A DNA stretch of 64,000 bases, taken from contig CALZMQ010000019.1 of the NCBI GenBank assembly GCA_945788625.1, forward strand, positions 124,001 to 188,000. The letters are read 5' to 3'. The stretch is from an uncultured Woeseiaceae bacterium (lineage in GTDB: Bacteria > Pseudomonadota > Gammaproteobacteria > Steroidobacterales > Woeseiaceae). Made by a program: the position numbers and the translations under genes. This document shows positions 35,025 through 42,976 of this stretch, in pieces; the stretch's first letter is position 1; each line of letters opens with the position of its first letter. Below the pieces are notes generated by a model. That model was not told the origin of the DNA, made no database searches, and saw only the letters and a list, made by a program, of their open reading frames with translations.

Positions 35025-35734
35025 GACTGGAAGCGCTTCTTGCGGTAATTCCAAACGAGCAGGCCCAAGAGTACCGCACCCATCGCGAACCACTGAAAAG
35101 CATAGCCGAAGTGCTTGCTCGGCCCGAATTCCGTCGGTACCCAGTGACGCAGAAATCCGTGTTCTTCTTCATGGTCCATGAGCAGCACGAAGCTTTGCAC
35201 GGGCACGCCGAGTTCGGCCGCCACCTCGTCACGGTCGGGATAAACGGCCGCCTTGGGCCAAGCAGCGCCGGGCCGGACCGCGGCGCCCATCTTGTAGCCG
35301 GCGCGCGGCAGAGAGCCGGCGCGCCCGCGGACCGTGACTCGATCCGTCGGCACCTCGAGTTGCACGGCGTCGAATTCGCCAGGCGGCTTTTCGATCCAGC
35401 CGCGGTTGACGAGCAGGACCGGCTCGTCGTCTCGACCGATCAGCGGGGTCAGGACGTAATAGCCGTAGCGGCCGTTCAAAATGATGTTCTCGAGCAGGAA
35501 CTGCCGCTCGTTGTCGTAGCTGCCGGCGGCCTCGAGCCGCTGGTACGGCCGGACTTCCATGCCATCGTTCCAGTGTGCGAACCCGGTGTCATCGCGAAAC
35601 GCCACCTGGTCGGCGCGCTTTTCCAGTCCACGACTGATCTGCCATACCCCTAGGCCGGCAAACTGCGCGACCAGTAACGCGCCGACGACCAGGGGCAGCC
35701 AGCTGGGTAACGGCTTTTTCGTCCGGGTGTTCAC
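35021..35734 (-). CDS. SURF1 family cytochrome oxidase assembly protein
   Basis: The 237-residue protein has two membrane helices, at residues 10-30 (LPSWLPLVVGALLVAQFAGLGVWQ) and near the C-terminus (HFGYAFQWFAMGAVLLGLLVWNYRKKR). Between them lies the SURF1 domain with GRYGYYVLTPLIGRDDEPVLLVNRGWI. The terminal GYAFQWFAMA-type motif is diagnostic. SURF1 helps to place heme A in subunit I. It is divergent from the small DUF2909 gene. Confidence 0.95.
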   Translation of the reverse strand: MNTRTKKPLPSWLPLVVGALLVAQFAGLGVWQISRGLEKRADQVAFRDDTGFAHWNDGMEVRPYQRLEAAGSYDNERQFLLENIILNGRYGYYVLTPLIGRDDEPVLLVNRGWIEKPPGEFDAVQLEVPTDRVTVRGRAGSLPRAGYKMGAAVRPGAAWPKAAVYPDRDEVAAELGVPVQSFVLLMDHEEEHGFLRHWVPTEFGPSKHFGYAFQWFAMGAVLLGLLVWNYRKKRFQS

Positions 35735-35764
35735 GTTATAATGATCGCTCTGAAAGGGGCTGTT

Positions 35765-35962
35765 ATGAAATACGTCGTATTCGTGCTGTTAGCTGCAATT
35801 GTAGTCAGCCTGGGAACGGGTTTGTTCTACCTGCGCCGTGAGGATGCGGACTCACCAAAAATGCTGCGGGCGCTGGAAATCCGGGTCGGCTTGTCGCTGG
35901 TGCTGATCCTGTTCCTCGTTGCCTCCTATTTTCTCGGCTGGATTGAGCCGCCCACAGGGTAG
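35765..35962 (+). CDS. Twin-transmembrane protein (DUF2909 type) of the oxidase cluster
   Basis: This is a 65-residue protein with two membrane helices (YVVFVLLAAIVVSLGTGLFYL and VGLSLVLILFLVASYFLGWI) joined by RREDADSPKMLRALEIR. Proteins of this kind (DUF2909) lie between coxC and surf1 in many gammaproteobacteria; their role is unknown but probably in oxidase assembly. The ATG at 35765 has GAAAGGGG 6-7 bases upstream. It is on the opposite strand from its neighbours. Confidence 0.85.
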   Translation: MKYVVFVLLAAIVVSLGTGLFYLRREDADSPKMLRALEIRVGLSLVLILFLVASYFLGWIEPPTG

Positions 35963-35972
35963 AGTTTAAACA

Positions 35973-35994
35973 AAGGGGTCGGATCCGACCCCTT
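35973..35994. repeat. Perfect 22-bp palindrome between DUF2909 gene and coxC
   Basis: The half-site AAGGGGTCGGA is repeated exactly in inverse. It lies between two converging genes and would act as a hairpin in either transcript, followed on the plus strand by TGTCTTATTCT. GGGGTCGGA palindromes recur as REP-like elements in gammaproteobacteria. Confidence 0.8.
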
Positions 35995-36003
35995 GTCTTA
36001 TTC

Positions 36004-36873
36004 TCAAATCCAGTAGACGAACACGTACAGGCCGACCCAGACAACGTCGACAAAGTGCCAGTACCAGGCCACCGCTTCAAAGGCGAAGTGTTTCTCCCGC
36101 GAGAAGTGCCCTTTCAATACCCGGAAGAAAATGATCGTGAGCATGATCGCGCCGATGGTCACGTGCATGCCGTGGAAGCCCGTGAGCATGAAAAACGTCG
36201 AGCCGTAAATCCCGGACGTCAGCTTCAGGTTCATGTGCTGGTACGCTTCGACGTACTCGACGCCCTGCAGGTAGACGAAGACGAAACCGAGCACGAAAGT
36301 GAAGCCCAGGAACATGGCGAGCTGGGTACGTCTGCCGGCCAGCAACGCGTGATGGGCGATGGTGACGGTAATACTGCTGCTCAACAGTAGCGCGGTGTTG
36401 ATCAGCGGCAGGCCGAACGGCGGCATCGCCTCGAACTCGCCGCCCACGTCGCCCGGGCCGTTGGTGGGCCAGCTGCTTTCGAAGCCTTCCCACAGCAAGA
36501 GGTTGGTGAAGAAGTTGTTGCTCGAGCCGCCCAGCCAGGGAATTGCCATATTGCGTGCGTAAAACAGCGCGCCGAAAAACGCGGCGAAGAACATCACCTC
36601 CGAGAAAATGAACCAGAACATGCCCTGGCGAAATGACCGGTCGACCTGGTCGTTGTACAGGCCGCCCTGGCTTTCGCCGATAACCGTACCGAACCATCCG
36701 GTGATCATGAAGATGATGACCGCTAATCCCGCCAGCATGATGTAGAAACCTGCACCGGCGCCGTTCAACCAGGTCGATACGCCGACCATCAGTAGTAACA
36801 GACCTGCCGATCCGACCACTGGCCAGTAGCTGCCGTGGGGGACGTAGTAGTGTTCGTCTGTATGTGTCGTCAT
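36004..36873 (-). CDS. coxC: Cytochrome c oxidase subunit III
   Basis: The 289-residue membrane protein of the aa3-type oxidase has seven helices. Family motifs are FRQGMFWFIFSEVMFFAAFFGALFYAR, LTSGIYGSTFFMLTGFHGMHVTIGA and FAFEAVAWYWHFVDVVWVGLYVFVYWI, ending at the usual VYW. The N-terminal YYVPHGSYWPVVGS fits the family start. It follows ctaG by 17 bases. Confidence 0.97.
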   Translation of the reverse strand: MTTHTDEHYYVPHGSYWPVVGSAGLLLLMVGVSTWLNGAGAGFYIMLAGLAVIIFMITGWFGTVIGESQGGLYNDQVDRSFRQGMFWFIFSEVMFFAAFFGALFYARNMAIPWLGGSSNNFFTNLLLWEGFESSWPTNGPGDVGGEFEAMPPFGLPLINTALLLSSSITVTIAHHALLAGRRTQLAMFLGFTFVLGFVFVYLQGVEYVEAYQHMNLKLTSGIYGSTFFMLTGFHGMHVTIGAIMLTIIFFRVLKGHFSREKHFAFEAVAWYWHFVDVVWVGLYVFVYWI

Positions 36874-36890
36874 GTCCTCAACTTTTCAAA

Positions 36891-37442
36891 TCAAAACGTA
36901 TTGATGGCCGCTGCGCGAGCGGTGTCATAAAAAGTGTATTGCAGCGTAATCGTATCGACGTAATCCGGGAGTTCCGGGTCGACGATGAACTGCAACGGCA
37001 TTGCACGCGCTTCAAAGGCTGTGAATTCCTGGCTCGTAAAGCAAAAGCAATCGATCTTCGTAAAATGTTCCGCGGCGGAAACCGGCGCAACACTCGGTAC
37101 CGCCTGAGCAACTTTGTCGGCGCTGGCGAGGTTCTTTGCAGTGAACGTGGCGAAGTACATCTTGCCGGGATGCACGGTCATGCTGTCCACGTCGGCGGCG
37201 AGCTCGAACGGCGCATAGGAATTCACGGTCGTCACGAACTCGACGCGAATCTCCCGTGACATATCGGGCGCCTCTTCGACCACGGCTGCCGTGGCGTTCG
37301 TGCGTCCTCCGAAACCGGTGATCTCGCAGAATACGTCGTACAGCGGCACCAGCAGATAGCCGAAACCGAATGCGCCCGCCACTATCGCCAGCAATGCCAG
37401 CGTCAGGGAGCGGTGCGATTTGGATTGCGAATCGGGTTTCAT
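36891..37442 (-). CDS. ctaG: Cytochrome c oxidase assembly protein CtaG (Cox11)
   Basis: CtaG is a membrane-anchored copper chaperone for the CuB site of subunit I. The 183-residue protein has one N-terminal helix ([35 protein letters not shown]) and the copper motif [12 protein letters not shown], with [25 protein letters not shown] at the end; all are hallmarks. The start at 37442 (MKPDSQSK) matches the family; a longer open frame reaches 37700. It lies 5 bases after the small assembly gene. Confidence 0.96.
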   Translation of the reverse strand: MKPDSQSKSHRSLTLALLAIVAGAFGFGYLLVPLYDVFCEITGFGGRTNATAAVVEEAPDMSREIRVEFVTTVNSYAPFELAADVDSMTVHPGKMYFATFTAKNLASADKVAQAVPSVAPVSAAEHFTKIDCFCFTSQEFTAFEARAMPLQFIVDPELPDYVDTITLQYTFYDTARAAAINTF

Positions 37443-37447
37443 GGGTG

Positions 37448-37558
37448 TCAGGAGCGCAGCACGCCCAGCATGATGAAGCCAACGTAAAAAGCAACGGCAA
37501 CCGCCGCGACGATCAGTGCCGTGCGGCGAATGTTCTTTTTGCGCTCGAGCTCGTCCAT
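37448..37558 (-). CDS. Cytochrome oxidase small assembly protein
   Basis: This 36-residue protein has a charged start ([16 protein letters not shown]) and one membrane helix ([18 protein letters not shown]). Small proteins of this form lie between coxA and ctaG in many proteobacteria. It starts 2 bases after the coxA stop and ends 5 bases before ctaG, so it is clearly within the operon. Confidence 0.8.
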   Translation of the reverse strand: MDELERKKNIRRTALIVAAVAVAFYVGFIMLGVLRS

Positions 37559-37560
37559 GC

Positions 37561-39162
37561 TTACTCGAAAGCTTCGTTCGCAATGCGCGCTTTCGGCGGA
37601 GTATCCCAGGAGTGGTAAGGCGCCGGTGACGGCAGCGTCCACTCCAGGCCGTGCGAGCCTTCCCATACGCGGTCCGTCGCTTTCTGGCCTTTCCAGGCAC
37701 TAACGAGCACCCAGACGAATATCAGCTGCGACAGGCCGAAGCCAAAGGCGCCAATGCTGGCAATCGTGTTGAAGTCGGTGAATTGCGTGGAATAGTCGGG
37801 AATTCGGCGCGGCATGCCGGCGAGCCCCAAGAAGTGCATCGGGAAGAACGTGACGTTGACGAAAATCGTCGACGACCAGAAATGCAGCTTGCCGAGCCTC
37901 TCGCTGTACATGTGTCCGGTCCACTTCGGCAGCCAGTAGTAAGCGCCCGCCATGATCGCGAATATCGAGCCCGGCACGAGCACGTAGTGGAAATGCGCCA
38001 CGACGAAGTAGGTATCGTGATACTGGATGTCGGCCGGCGCGATAGCGAGCATCAGCCCCGAGAATCCGCCGATCGTGAACAGGAACACGAAGGCCAGGGA
38101 GAACAGCATCGGCGTCTCGAAAGTCATGGCGCCGCGCCACATCGTCGCAACCCAGTTAAAGACTTTTACGCCCGTCGGGACGGCTATGAGCATGGTCGCG
38201 AACATGAAGAACATCTGGCCCGTCAACGGCATGCCGACGGTGAACATGTGGTGCGCCCAGACGATGAACGACAGGAACGCGATACTCGATGCGGCGTAGA
38301 CCATCGAATCGTGGCCGAAGAGGTGCTTCCTCGAAAACGTCGGGATGATCTCCGAGACGACGCCGAACGCCGGCAGGATCATGATGTAAACCTCGGGGTG
38401 GCCGAAGAACCAGAAGATGTGCTGGAACATCACCGGGTCGCCGCCGCCGGCCGCGAGGAAGAAACTGGTACCGAAGAACTGGTCGGTGAGCAGCATCGTC
38501 ACGGCACCGGCCAGGACCGGCATTACCGCGATCAACAGGTAAGCCGTGATCAGCCAGGTCCACACGAACATCGGCATTTTCAGCAGCGACATGTCCGGTG
38601 CGCGCATGTTGATAATCGTTACAATGACGTTAATCGCGCCCATGATGGAAGACAGGCCCATCAGGTGAACGGAGAAAATCAGGAACGGGAAGGCGTCGCC
38701 GGTCTGCAGAACCAGCGGCGGGTACATCGTCCAGCCGCTGGCCGGAGCGCCGCCGGGCATCAACAGCGTCGACAGCAAAATGCCAAACGCGACCGGCAGT
38801 ATCCAGAAGGACCAGTTGTTCATACGCGGCAAGGCCATATCCGGCGCGCCGATCATCAGCGGGATCATCCAGTTTGCGAGTCCGACGAACGCCGGCATTA
38901 CGGCACCGAATACCATGATCAGCGCGTGCATCGTCGTCATCTGGTTGAAGACTTCCGGATGCACGAATTGCAGCCCCGGTACCGCCAGCTCGGAACGGAT
39001 GACCAGCGCCATTAAGCCGCCGATCAGGAACATGGCGAGGCTGAACACGAGGTACATCGTGCCGATGTCCTTGTGATTGGTGGAAAACAACCAGCGGCCG
39101 ATGCCCTTCGCGGGGCCGTGTTCGTCGTGGTGGTCGAGTGCGTCTGCTACGGTAGAGGACAT
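37561..39162 (-). CDS. coxA: Cytochrome c oxidase subunit I, aa3-type
   Basis: The 533-residue catalytic subunit reduces oxygen and pumps protons. It has the heme-copper core: [21 protein letters not shown] with the D-channel Glu and cross-linked His-Tyr pair (type A1), [13 protein letters not shown] for the CuB ligands, and [14 protein letters not shown] for the heme ligands. Twelve helices are expected. It needs heme A, copper delivery by CtaG, and SURF1, whose genes lie downstream. The N-terminal 40 residues carry the [17 protein letters not shown] start. Confidence 0.98.
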   Translation of the reverse strand: MSSTVADALDHHDEHGPAKGIGRWLFSTNHKDIGTMYLVFSLAMFLIGGLMALVIRSELAVPGLQFVHPEVFNQMTTMHALIMVFGAVMPAFVGLANWMIPLMIGAPDMALPRMNNWSFWILPVAFGILLSTLLMPGGAPASGWTMYPPLVLQTGDAFPFLIFSVHLMGLSSIMGAINVIVTIINMRAPDMSLLKMPMFVWTWLITAYLLIAVMPVLAGAVTMLLTDQFFGTSFFLAAGGGDPVMFQHIFWFFGHPEVYIMILPAFGVVSEIIPTFSRKHLFGHDSMVYAASSIAFLSFIVWAHHMFTVGMPLTGQMFFMFATMLIAVPTGVKVFNWVATMWRGAMTFETPMLFSLAFVFLFTIGGFSGLMLAIAPADIQYHDTYFVVAHFHYVLVPGSIFAIMAGAYYWLPKWTGHMYSERLGKLHFWSSTIFVNVTFFPMHFLGLAGMPRRIPDYSTQFTDFNTIASIGAFGFGLSQLIFVWVLVSAWKGQKATDRVWEGSHGLEWTLPSPAPYHSWDTPPKARIANEAFE

Positions 39163-39217
39163 ACCTTGTTACTCCGTGTGCGTGCCGGATTTTTCGGCAC
39201 GCCTGATTTCCCTGAGA

Positions 39218-40024
39218 TTACTGTGCGGTGGCAACGCGCGAGGCATCGTCGCGTCGTGTATCGACCCAGGCCTGGTACGCATCGGGCTCGACGACCTCGA
39301 CAACGATCGGCATGTAGCCGTGGTCTTTGCCGCACAACTCGGCGCACTGGCCGCGGTAGGTGCCGGTTTCCGTAGCGCGGAACCACGATTCATTGACGAT
39401 GCCCGGGATGGCGTCCTTCTTGATCGCGAGGTCGGGCACCCACCAGGAATGAATGACGTCGTTGGACGTGAACAGCATGCGAACTTTCGAGCCGCGCGGC
39501 ACGACAACCGGGTTGTCGACGTCGAGCAGGTAGTTTTCGACATCGTACGGGTTGATACCGGACAGCTTGCGGCGCGCCTCGACGCTCGGGCGCGCGAGGC
39601 TGGAAAAGAACTCGACGCCGGAGTCCTGGTACTTGTAGTGCCATTTCCACTGGTACCCCGTAACGACGATGGAGAGATCGGGGTCGCGCGAGTCTTCCAG
39701 CTTGACCATGGTCTCCGCCGTGGGAATGGCCATGATCAGCAAGATGACGACCGGAACCGCCGTCCAGATGACCTCGGCCGTCATGCTGTGGGTGAACTTC
39801 GCCGGTTCGACACCCTTCGATTTTCTGTGCTTTACGAGCGAGACGATCATGACGCCAAAGACGATGACGCCTATGGCGACACACCACCAGAAGACCATCA
39901 TGTGGAGGTTGTAGGTTTCCAGGCTGAGCTCTGTAATTCCCCTGGGCATGTTAAGCGCCCATTCGGCGCTCGCCGTGCCGGCCAGACACATGCCCAGCAA
40001 GCTCAAGAACGATTTTCGTATCAT
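39218..40024 (-). CDS. coxB: Cytochrome c oxidase subunit II
   Basis: The 268-residue subunit takes electrons from cytochrome c through its CuA site. It has a signal peptide (SFLSLLGMCLAGTASA), two membrane helices (MVFWWCVAIGVIVFGVMI and VIWTAVPVVILLIMAIP) and the CuA ligands in YRGQCAELCGKDHGYMPI with His in VIHSWWVPDL. There is no fused cytochrome c domain. It is the first gene of the cox operon; the 238 bases upstream should hold its promoter. Confidence 0.97.
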   Translation of the reverse strand: MIRKSFLSLLGMCLAGTASAEWALNMPRGITELSLETYNLHMMVFWWCVAIGVIVFGVMIVSLVKHRKSKGVEPAKFTHSMTAEVIWTAVPVVILLIMAIPTAETMVKLEDSRDPDLSIVVTGYQWKWHYKYQDSGVEFFSSLARPSVEARRKLSGINPYDVENYLLDVDNPVVVPRGSKVRMLFTSNDVIHSWWVPDLAIKKDAIPGIVNESWFRATETGTYRGQCAELCGKDHGYMPIVVEVVEPDAYQAWVDTRRDDASRVATAQ

Positions 40025-40262
40025 TGATTGTTCACCCTGCGAGCGCCGTGGCGATCACATTTCATTTCAAATTCCGGATGTAACGAATGCTGGAACTGTT
40101 GGTTCGCGCAGTCCCGGTGACCCCGGGGATTCGTCTATCGGCCGGTTTGGCAGGCAAAGCCCGCCAAAAAAGCTCGCGAAGTGTACTGAAAAGGCGCCGG
40201 GCTTGCAATCCTGCAAACGTAACAGTTACTGAGATTAATTCTTATTTAACAACGGCTTATCA

Positions 40263-41117
40263 TCAGCCCCGACGAAGCGGGATTTGACCGGCATCGATTT
40301 TGTAATGCCCGGGGTCCGGCCTCGCTCCGCTACCCCAGCAGTGGCCGTAGACGAGTTCCAGATCGAGATCGATCTCGCCGTTGCCCTGCAGGGCGCCGGT
40401 CATCTGCGAAAAGCGCCGCCTGCCGACCAGGGAACGGTTGCGGCCAAGCAATGCGTTTCTCGCGCCGCAGTTCGTGAGGTCGGCAAACAGGTCCCGATAG
40501 TGCCGGTAGCGCACGTTAAGGCGATCGACGTCGAGAACCGGATCGCGCAAGCCGGCGCGCACGAGGGCATCGCCCAGGTCGTGCATGTCGGGGAAACGCA
40601 TGACGTGTGCGTGCTCGTCGATACCGCGCCACGCACGGCCGATTTCCAGGAGGCTGTCCGGGCCGAGCGTCGCGAACGCGAAAACACCGTCTTTGCGCAA
40701 GACCCTCGCGATCTCGTCAAATACGTCGCCCGGGTTGTCGATCCAGGGCAAGAGCTGGTTCGAAAATACAACGTCGAAACAGCCGTCCGCGAACGGTAGC
40801 CGTGCCGCGTTCGCCTGCACGAAGGAAGAACGTGCGAACCACGAACGGTTACGCCTGCCCTGTCGCAGCATGCTGAGCGAGATATCCAGCGATACGACGC
40901 GTGCGCGGCGGAATCGCTTTCGCAGCACCGGACCCGCTTTGCCGGTGGCGGAGCCGAGGTCGAGCACCGTCTGCGCATGTACGACGAGCGGTTTCAGGCG
41001 CGTGAGCAGGCCCTCGCGCGTCGCCGCATGCACGAAAGCGGCGGAGTCGAAGCTGCCGGCAGCGCGGTCGAAGCGGCGCCTGACGTCTCGGACATTCAAG
41101 TTGGGCTGGTCGTCCAC
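40263..41117 (-). CDS. bioC: Malonyl-ACP O-methyltransferase BioC
   Basis: BioC methylates malonyl-ACP to start biotin synthesis. The 284-residue protein has the BioC opening VRRRFDRAAGSFDSAAFVHAATREGLLTRL, the SAM motif VLDLGSATGKAGPVL (residues 51-65; SATG instead of the more usual CGTG) and SNQLLPWIDNPGDVFDEIARVLRKDGVFAFATLGPDSL, which is family-typical. It starts with GTG. It is divergent from comF, a usual bio neighbour, but bioB, bioF, bioH and bioD are not in this window. Confidence 0.9.
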   Translation of the reverse strand: MDDQPNLNVRDVRRRFDRAAGSFDSAAFVHAATREGLLTRLKPLVVHAQTVLDLGSATGKAGPVLRKRFRRARVVSLDISLSMLRQGRRNRSWFARSSFVQANAARLPFADGCFDVVFSNQLLPWIDNPGDVFDEIARVLRKDGVFAFATLGPDSLLEIGRAWRGIDEHAHVMRFPDMHDLGDALVRAGLRDPVLDVDRLNVRYRHYRDLFADLTNCGARNALLGRNRSLVGRRRFSQMTGALQGNGEIDLDLELVYGHCWGSGARPDPGHYKIDAGQIPLRRG

Positions 41118-41238
41118 ATCGGGCTCGTGGCGGAAGCGGGGAAGGCGCTAAACGTAACATGCCTGCCGGCGCAATTCGCCGCAAACCGAGCGGTTTCGTG
41201 ACTGGTGCCGGGCGTCGCTTCCTGCCGAAAATACGCAG

Positions 41239-41979
41239 GTGAAAGTCGCTGACATTCTCATCGCCTGCGGTCGGCAAGCTTCGAGTGCTTTGCGGCAACT
41301 CGACGCCTCCGTCATGCCGCTGCGCTGTGTGTTTTGCGGTACGCGATCGCGTCCTCCGGAGCGGCGAATCTGCGCCGGTTGTCACGAAGACCTGCCGTGG
41401 CTGGGAAGCGCCTGTTCGCTGTGCGCCGAACCGATGAGTGCGGAATTGCCCGCCGGTGTGCATTGCGCCTCGTGCCAGGAACGGCCGCCGCCATTCGTTT
41501 CGACAGTGGCGCCGTTGCTCTACGAGTTTCCCGTCGACGCCGGGCTCAAAGCCCTGAAGTTCCGGCGCAGGCTGCAATATGCGCCGGCATTCGCGGAGCT
41601 GCTCATCGCGACGATGCCGCGACTGGACGCCGACGTCGATGCACTGCTGCCGGTGCCGCTGCACTGGCGGCGGCAGGCGTTTCGTGGTTTCAACCAGGCC
41701 ACCGAGCTGGCGAAGCCGCTGGCACGGCATTGCGGCTTGCCGATACTGAAGGGAGTGACCCGCCGGCGCGCGACGCCGTTTCAGTCAGCGCTTGATGCAA
41801 AAGAGCGCAGCAAGAACCTTGCGCAGGCGTTCACGGTTCGAAAACGGGTAACTAGCCGGCACGTTTTAATAGTTGACGACGTCGTCACGACCGGCGCGAC
41901 GACACGTCAGCTTGCTGCAACGCTGATCGCGCGCGGCGCGGAAAAGGTCAGCGTGCTCGCGGTTGCCAGGGCTGAGTAG
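41239..41979 (+). CDS. comF: ComF family phosphoribosyltransferase-like protein
   Basis: The 246-residue protein has an N-terminal zinc ribbon (CVFCGTRSRPPERRICAGCHEDL, then CSLC and CASC) and a C-terminal phosphoribosyltransferase domain with the PRPP motif VLIVDDVVTTGATTRQLA. ComF helps to process incoming single-stranded DNA in transformation, and PilM-Q in this window make the pilus used for uptake in relatives. It starts with GTG and is divergent from bioC. Confidence 0.92.
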   Translation: MKVADILIACGRQASSALRQLDASVMPLRCVFCGTRSRPPERRICAGCHEDLPWLGSACSLCAEPMSAELPAGVHCASCQERPPPFVSTVAPLLYEFPVDAGLKALKFRRRLQYAPAFAELLIATMPRLDADVDALLPVPLHWRRQAFRGFNQATELAKPLARHCGLPILKGVTRRRATPFQSALDAKERSKNLAQAFTVRKRVTSRHVLIVDDVVTTGATTRQLAATLIARGAEKVSVLAVARAE

Positions 41980-41992
41980 CCGTAATCTATCC

Positions 41993-42015
41993 GTGGGAGC
42001 GGCTTCCAGCCGCGA
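41993..42015 (+). repeat. REP-like hairpin, copy between comF and ubiA
   Basis: It reads GTGGGAGCGG, then the hairpin core GCGGCT-TCC-AGCCGC and GA, differing at one base from the 4967 copy. It lies between the converging stops of comF and ubiA and may act in both transcripts. Confidence 0.7.
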
Positions 42016-42026
42016 CCCGCCGCGAT

Positions 42027-42929
42027 TCACACGGCGGGGTTGAAGGTGTAGTGCAGCACGATACCGATGAAGACGACCATGCCGATCAGGTGGTTGTGCA
42101 AAAAAGCCGCGAAACATCCGGCGGGCTGGCGGTCGCGAGCGAGCCATTGGTGCCACGCCATCAGGGCGCCGGCAGCCGCGACCGACAGGTAATACCAGAA
42201 GCCGAGCCCCGCGCGATAGCCGATAAGAACCAGTGCCAGCAGCATGAGCAGTTGCAGGCCGGCGATGACGAACAGGTCGACTTCGCCGAACAATATGGCG
42301 GTCGATTTCACGCCGACCTTCATGTCGTCTTCGCGATCGACCATGGCGTAGAAAGTGTCGTAAATGACGGCCCATATCATGGCCGTACCGAACATCAGCC
42401 AGGCGAGTTCGGGCGTCCCGCCCGTTTGCGCGGCGAACGCCATTGGGACCGCCCAGCCGAATGCGGCGCCGAGCACGAATTGCGGTATCGAGATGAAACG
42501 CTTCACAAACGGATAAGCGACGGTGAGCACCGCCGCAACGATGGCCAGTAATTGCGCCTGCCGGTTCAGCATCGTTGCCAGCCCTATCGCGATCAGGGCA
42601 AGCGCGACAAACAGGGTCAGCGCCTCCAGCGGCGCGACGGCGCCGGAAGCAATCGGCCGCGTTCGCGTTCTCTCCACGTAAGGATCGATCTTGCGATCCG
42701 CGTAGTCATTCAGCACGCAGCCCGCAGAACGCATAGTGACTACGCCGAGAACAAACACGACAAACAGGCCCTGGTCCGGGGAGCCATCACCGGCGAGCCA
42801 GAGCGCCCACAAGGTCGGCCAGAGCAACAGCCAGATCCCGATCGGCTTATCGAGACGCATCAGCTTGCCGTAGTTGCGTAGCTGGCTGACGAGTTCAGGC
42901 GCGAAAGCGGCGGATGGTGCAGATTTCAT
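42027..42929 (-). CDS. ubiA: 4-hydroxybenzoate octaprenyltransferase
   Basis: UbiA prenylates 4-hydroxybenzoate in ubiquinone synthesis. The 300-residue membrane protein has both Asp-rich motifs: RSAGCVLNDYADRKIDPYVERTRTRPIASG and VIYDTFYAMVDREDDMKVGVKSTAI. The start KLMRLDKPIGIWLLLWPTLWALW is typical. The chorismate lyase gene ubiC, often its partner, is not adjacent. recG lies upstream on the same strand. Confidence 0.96.
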   Translation of the reverse strand: MKSAPSAAFAPELVSQLRNYGKLMRLDKPIGIWLLLWPTLWALWLAGDGSPDQGLFVVFVLGVVTMRSAGCVLNDYADRKIDPYVERTRTRPIASGAVAPLEALTLFVALALIAIGLATMLNRQAQLLAIVAAVLTVAYPFVKRFISIPQFVLGAAFGWAVPMAFAAQTGGTPELAWLMFGTAMIWAVIYDTFYAMVDREDDMKVGVKSTAILFGEVDLFVIAGLQLLMLLALVLIGYRAGLGFWYYLSVAAAGALMAWHQWLARDRQPAGCFAAFLHNHLIGMVVFIGIVLHYTFNPAV

Positions 42930-42976
42930 GGCGCTGATTGTACTTTACAGAAGTGAGAAAAAGGCGCCCCTTTTCT

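Noticed and set aside
40145-40173. Hairpin TTTGGCAGGC/GCCCGCCAAA upstream of coxB as a terminator
   Set aside because: No T-run follows on either strand; an A-run follows instead, and one pair is mismatched.
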